Assembly: GCA_032191485.1 (NCBI GenBank)
Contig: JAVDOI010000006.1
Span: 14,908,740-14,972,739, forward strand
From: Leptoclinus maculatus
Lineage: Eukaryota; Chordata; Actinopteri; Perciformes; Stichaeidae
Direction of reading: 5' to 3'
Length of the DNA: 64,000 bases
Part shown: one piece after another, positions 45,401 to 64,000 of the stretch
Layout of the letters: every line of letters starts with the position of its first letter
Position numbering within the stretch: the first letter of the stretch is position 1
Made by a program: the position numbers and the translations under genes
The notes under the pieces: model-generated
Database searches by the model: none
What the model was told of the DNA's origin: nothing
The model's input: only the letters and a program-made list of their open reading frames with translations

Positions 45401-47143
45401 ATTCAAGGCTGTGTTGTCAGGTTAAAAAGGGTATACAGTGCAAAACAGTGATCATATGGGTGGAACACCGGCAACATCATGAGACTTCATAATGAGCCTC
45501 CTACTGTATTTACTGTAAATGTTAGTGGCTCCAAGCTCATCTGCTGTTTTCTGGTTTTTAATGCACCTAAACAGTGATTGGATTCACCTGGAGGCCACAA
45601 CAGGCACATCTTTTATAATTGATAGTGGGGAAGACTGGAGCAATATCTTGATGTGACGCTTAAAATAAGCCTGTTCATCACTGATGATGCAAAAATATAA
45701 AACACGATGAACTTCATTTCAAAATGACTTACGCGTCACATTTCTTTACCCCCAGTTTCTCTGGAAATGATCATTATCAAAGTCTGGTGTTGCAACAGAA
45801 AGTATTGACATTAGGGGCGTTTACATGTGTCGCTATGTTACGGGACATGTTAACTTAGGGCAAATAAAATGACTGAATAGATGGAAGGTCTCATTGAAGT
45901 TAGATGATATTTTTTTAGGTTTAAATACATTTTCTTTATTGGAGGAAATTATTCATTTATTGATTGGCATCTGTGCCTGATTATTGTGTTTATGTTGTGC
46001 AGTGGGACTTTGTTTTATTCTACTCATCCTTCTTTTGTAGTTGCAGTGGCCTTGTATCAATGGCCCTCTTCAACAGTGTGAATAGCAGTAATAGGGATCT
46101 TTTGGCTGAGAGGACACCGTGAACACAATTGAGCTGCTGTACAATTGTCACAGAGGAAACAGCAAACAACACAACATTGTCTCTCTGAGTTCTGGTGAAG
46201 AGTATTCAATATGTCACTTGGGTCATGGTGTGATGCAATCACATATTGTTAATAGTTCTTAATTATTGATCATTTGATTGGATGTGAGTGATGTGAATTC
46301 TCCCACAGAAGTCTTTATAGTTCTATAGTGATTCTTTCTCCTCAAACTATTGTTACAGAAATCCCCATGCTCATTAAGGAAAAATACTGTTGAAATGTAT
46401 GATTATAGTAATACGGTAATAACAGTTTTGCAAATGGCTTTTTCAGTAATTTGAGGCCTGCTGTTGTGAGTGATTTAGCATTTTGTTTACTCACGTTGTG
46501 CTCATATTCGTCCTAAAGACCACCACGTCATTGTGTGGGATGTGAACAGTAGCACTGAGAATCTGCAGGTTTGTGACATTAACTTCCCAACGGACAAGAG
46601 CAAACAAAAGTAAAAAAGCTCAAACAGACTTTGACCGTTGACCATGTACGGTAGTCTGTACTTGTTTGCTTGGCTCAGTACTGAAGTTCTGGGCAGCACA
46701 AAAAATGTGCCACACTTTCCAACATTTTACCTCAGCCTTTGATAATTTACAGCTACGTACGTACCATTCATGTTGGTGTATTTATTGCATAAGTTACAGT
46801 GAACAGATTGGATGAGTGAGAGAATGAGGTCAGGCCTCGAGGGTTGGAAGTCCCTGTGTCAACAGTAGAACTGAGTCATCGTTACGTGTAGGTACACTAA
46901 CACCAGAACCTTGCCTGAGCTATTAGACTAGAACACTGCTCTTTGAAATTGAAAATTAATTGTAAATAGTTACAATTAGTCAAAAAAAGGCAATTACAGT
47001 CAACAAAACTGCACTGAATAAAGCAATACACCAAAGAGGTATGGATGAAGCACATGCTTTCCCTTATTACAATACATCATTTCTTTGGCGTCAGAAGTCA
47101 CAGTGAAATGTGAAAATACAGTTTTTGATCATACATTGTTCAT

Positions 47144-47395
47144 TAAAAGTCCAATGTGTAGGATTTAAGGGGATCTATTAGCAGAAATGGAATATAATAT
47201 TTATAATCTGTACTCATTAGTCTATAATCACCCAAAACTAAAAATCACTGAGTTTTTGTTTGCTTAGAATGAGCCCTTCATATCGACATAGAGAGCGGGT
47301 CCTCTTTCTCATGTTGCACCGTGATGTTCAAACAGTAGCGCATAATAGGCAAACCAAACAATGTCTCTGGAGAGAGCCTTTGACGTTTTTACATG
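47144..47395. repeat. Common teleost interspersed repeat just upstream of slc38a3
   Basis: Starts AAAAGTCCAATGTGTAGGAT and includes GAATGAGCCCTTCATATCGA and GAGAGCGGGTCCTC. It ends near GCCTTTGACGTTTTTAC. These words are familiar from a dispersed fish repeat. It ends about 45 bp before the acceptor of the first slc38a3 coding exon. Confidence 0.55.
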
Positions 47396-47521
47396 ACATA
47401 TACTGTATGTAATCCATGTCCTTTCTTTCTCTGTCCCAGATATTCAAGATATTGAGCGACTATAAAGGATCATCTTCATTGTATACATACAAGCCAAAAA
47501 GAATCAGTTCCTACTTGGACT

Positions 47522-63252
<15,731 letters not shown>

Positions 63253-64000
63253 ATGCTGCTTCGGTGTTTGTGAGCTCTGGAAAGGGGGAAAATAACTGGT
63301 CAATGTAAAGGGAACACTGTCACTTCAGTGGGATCGCTACAGGGCTGCACAGAGCCTGCAGGGGTTTGTAACACAATATACAGTATAGTATGTTGGTTGA
63401 GATCACACTGTAATTGATCGAGTTAAATTAGCTTTTTGTGAACAAAGTCCTTCCATAACGACATAATTAATTTAACATAGTGCAATGGTAATGCAATTTT
63501 CATGAATAATCAGGACTAAACAGGCTTTTTTATTACCATCTGTTGGTTCCTCCTTTCCTGTTGCTTCCTTTTTATTGACACACAAACAACTGCAGCTGGT
63601 ACTGTACAGAAAAAGAAGGCATGATCGTCTGTTAGGCTGAAGACGGGAATGCATCAAGATATGCATGAGAAATAACTTGTTATTTTGTACACAAATTTCA
63701 ATTATTTTTCATAAGACACACATAAGAGAATAGTCAGATGATTTCATCCTGACCAGCTGCTCTCTGAACTGTTCATCATGATGTAATATAAAACGAAAAA
63801 AGTGCTTTAAAGCCTTAGAGTGCAGGTGATATTTCATTTCATGGTCTGCGGAGGTGTTTTGTAATGCATCATACTAATCATACTTTGTTCCAGATCAGCT
63901 AACTCTCTTCAGAAACCTTGGTGCCTTATAGCATTTGGAACAGCACACAAACACACAGCAAAACAGGATTGTATATTTATTTAGCCACTATTAATTTCAA
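63253..64000 (+). other. slc38a3: slc38a3 3'UTR and downstream sequence
   Basis: Follows the TAG stop at 63,250-63,252. No canonical AATAAA was found before the window end. AATATA near 63,786 is a weak variant, so the 3'UTR may run past the window. Confidence 0.5.

Larger units (their letters stand above)
32251..47439. other. Gene-poor interval upstream of slc38a3
   Basis: About 15 kb with no confident gene. Apart from the candidate exon at 35.3 kb it holds repeat fragments, a perfect hairpin (38,521-38,554), a GC-rich tandem duplication (40,931-40,970), an inverted-repeat segment (41,173-41,533) and one end of a hAT-type element (41,566-41,670). An exon-like 5'UTR candidate ends at a GTAAGA donor near 36,079. 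The slc38a3 promoter may lie anywhere in this interval. Confidence 0.5.

Overview
The window looks like nuclear genomic DNA from a ray-finned (teleost) fish. It is AT-rich, with short coding exons bounded by GT/AG introns, long (CA)n and (TA)n microsatellites, and many dispersed repeats typical of fish genomes. The recognisable genes are orthologues of tex264, gpx1, brk1, rbm5 and slc38a3. Human counterparts of at least four of these lie on the short arm of chromosome 3, so the block looks like conserved synteny. I assembled the exons by hand from splice signals, reading frame and remembered protein families. All coding models close in phase.

Layout. (1) About 1-14,425, minus strand: the first two coding exons of tex264 (ER membrane / ER-phagy receptor). 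A 5.9 kb repeat-rich intron separates them. The later exons were not found and probably lie left of the window. (2) 15,242-17,386, plus: a complete two-exon selenoprotein gene, gpx1, with an in-frame UGA for selenocysteine and a convincing SECIS hairpin in the 3'UTR. (3) 17,897-19,036, plus: brk1, three exons and 75 residues, a WAVE-complex subunit. (4) 20,564-29,901, plus: rbm5, 24 coding exons and about 835 residues, an RNA-binding splicing regulator with RRM, RanBP2-type zinc finger, RRM, OCRE, C2H2 and G-patch domains. (5) About 29,900-47,440: an 18 kb gene-poor interval. It holds two or three weak minus-strand exon candidates of an unrecognised gene, repeat fragments, a perfect 14 bp hairpin, a GC-rich tandem duplication and a partial hAT-type element. 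(6) 47,522-63,252, plus: slc38a3 (SNAT3 glutamine transporter), 16 coding exons and about 515 residues, including a 21-nt microexon. Its introns carry a (CA)52 tract, a decayed hAT transposase, a tRNA-type SINE, a full-length 1,040 bp non-autonomous hAT element with 8 bp target duplications, and a 32 bp minisatellite.

The genes do not form a single pathway; they are ordinary vertebrate genes that are syntenic. tex264 and gpx1 are head-to-head with 816 bp between start codons. gpx1, brk1 and rbm5 then follow in tandem at short spacing. I saw no evidence for a new multi-gene system. The points most worth a second look are the unrecognised minus-strand exons near 31.7-35.5 kb, the overlapping open frames in the first slc38a3 coding exon, and the transposon structures.
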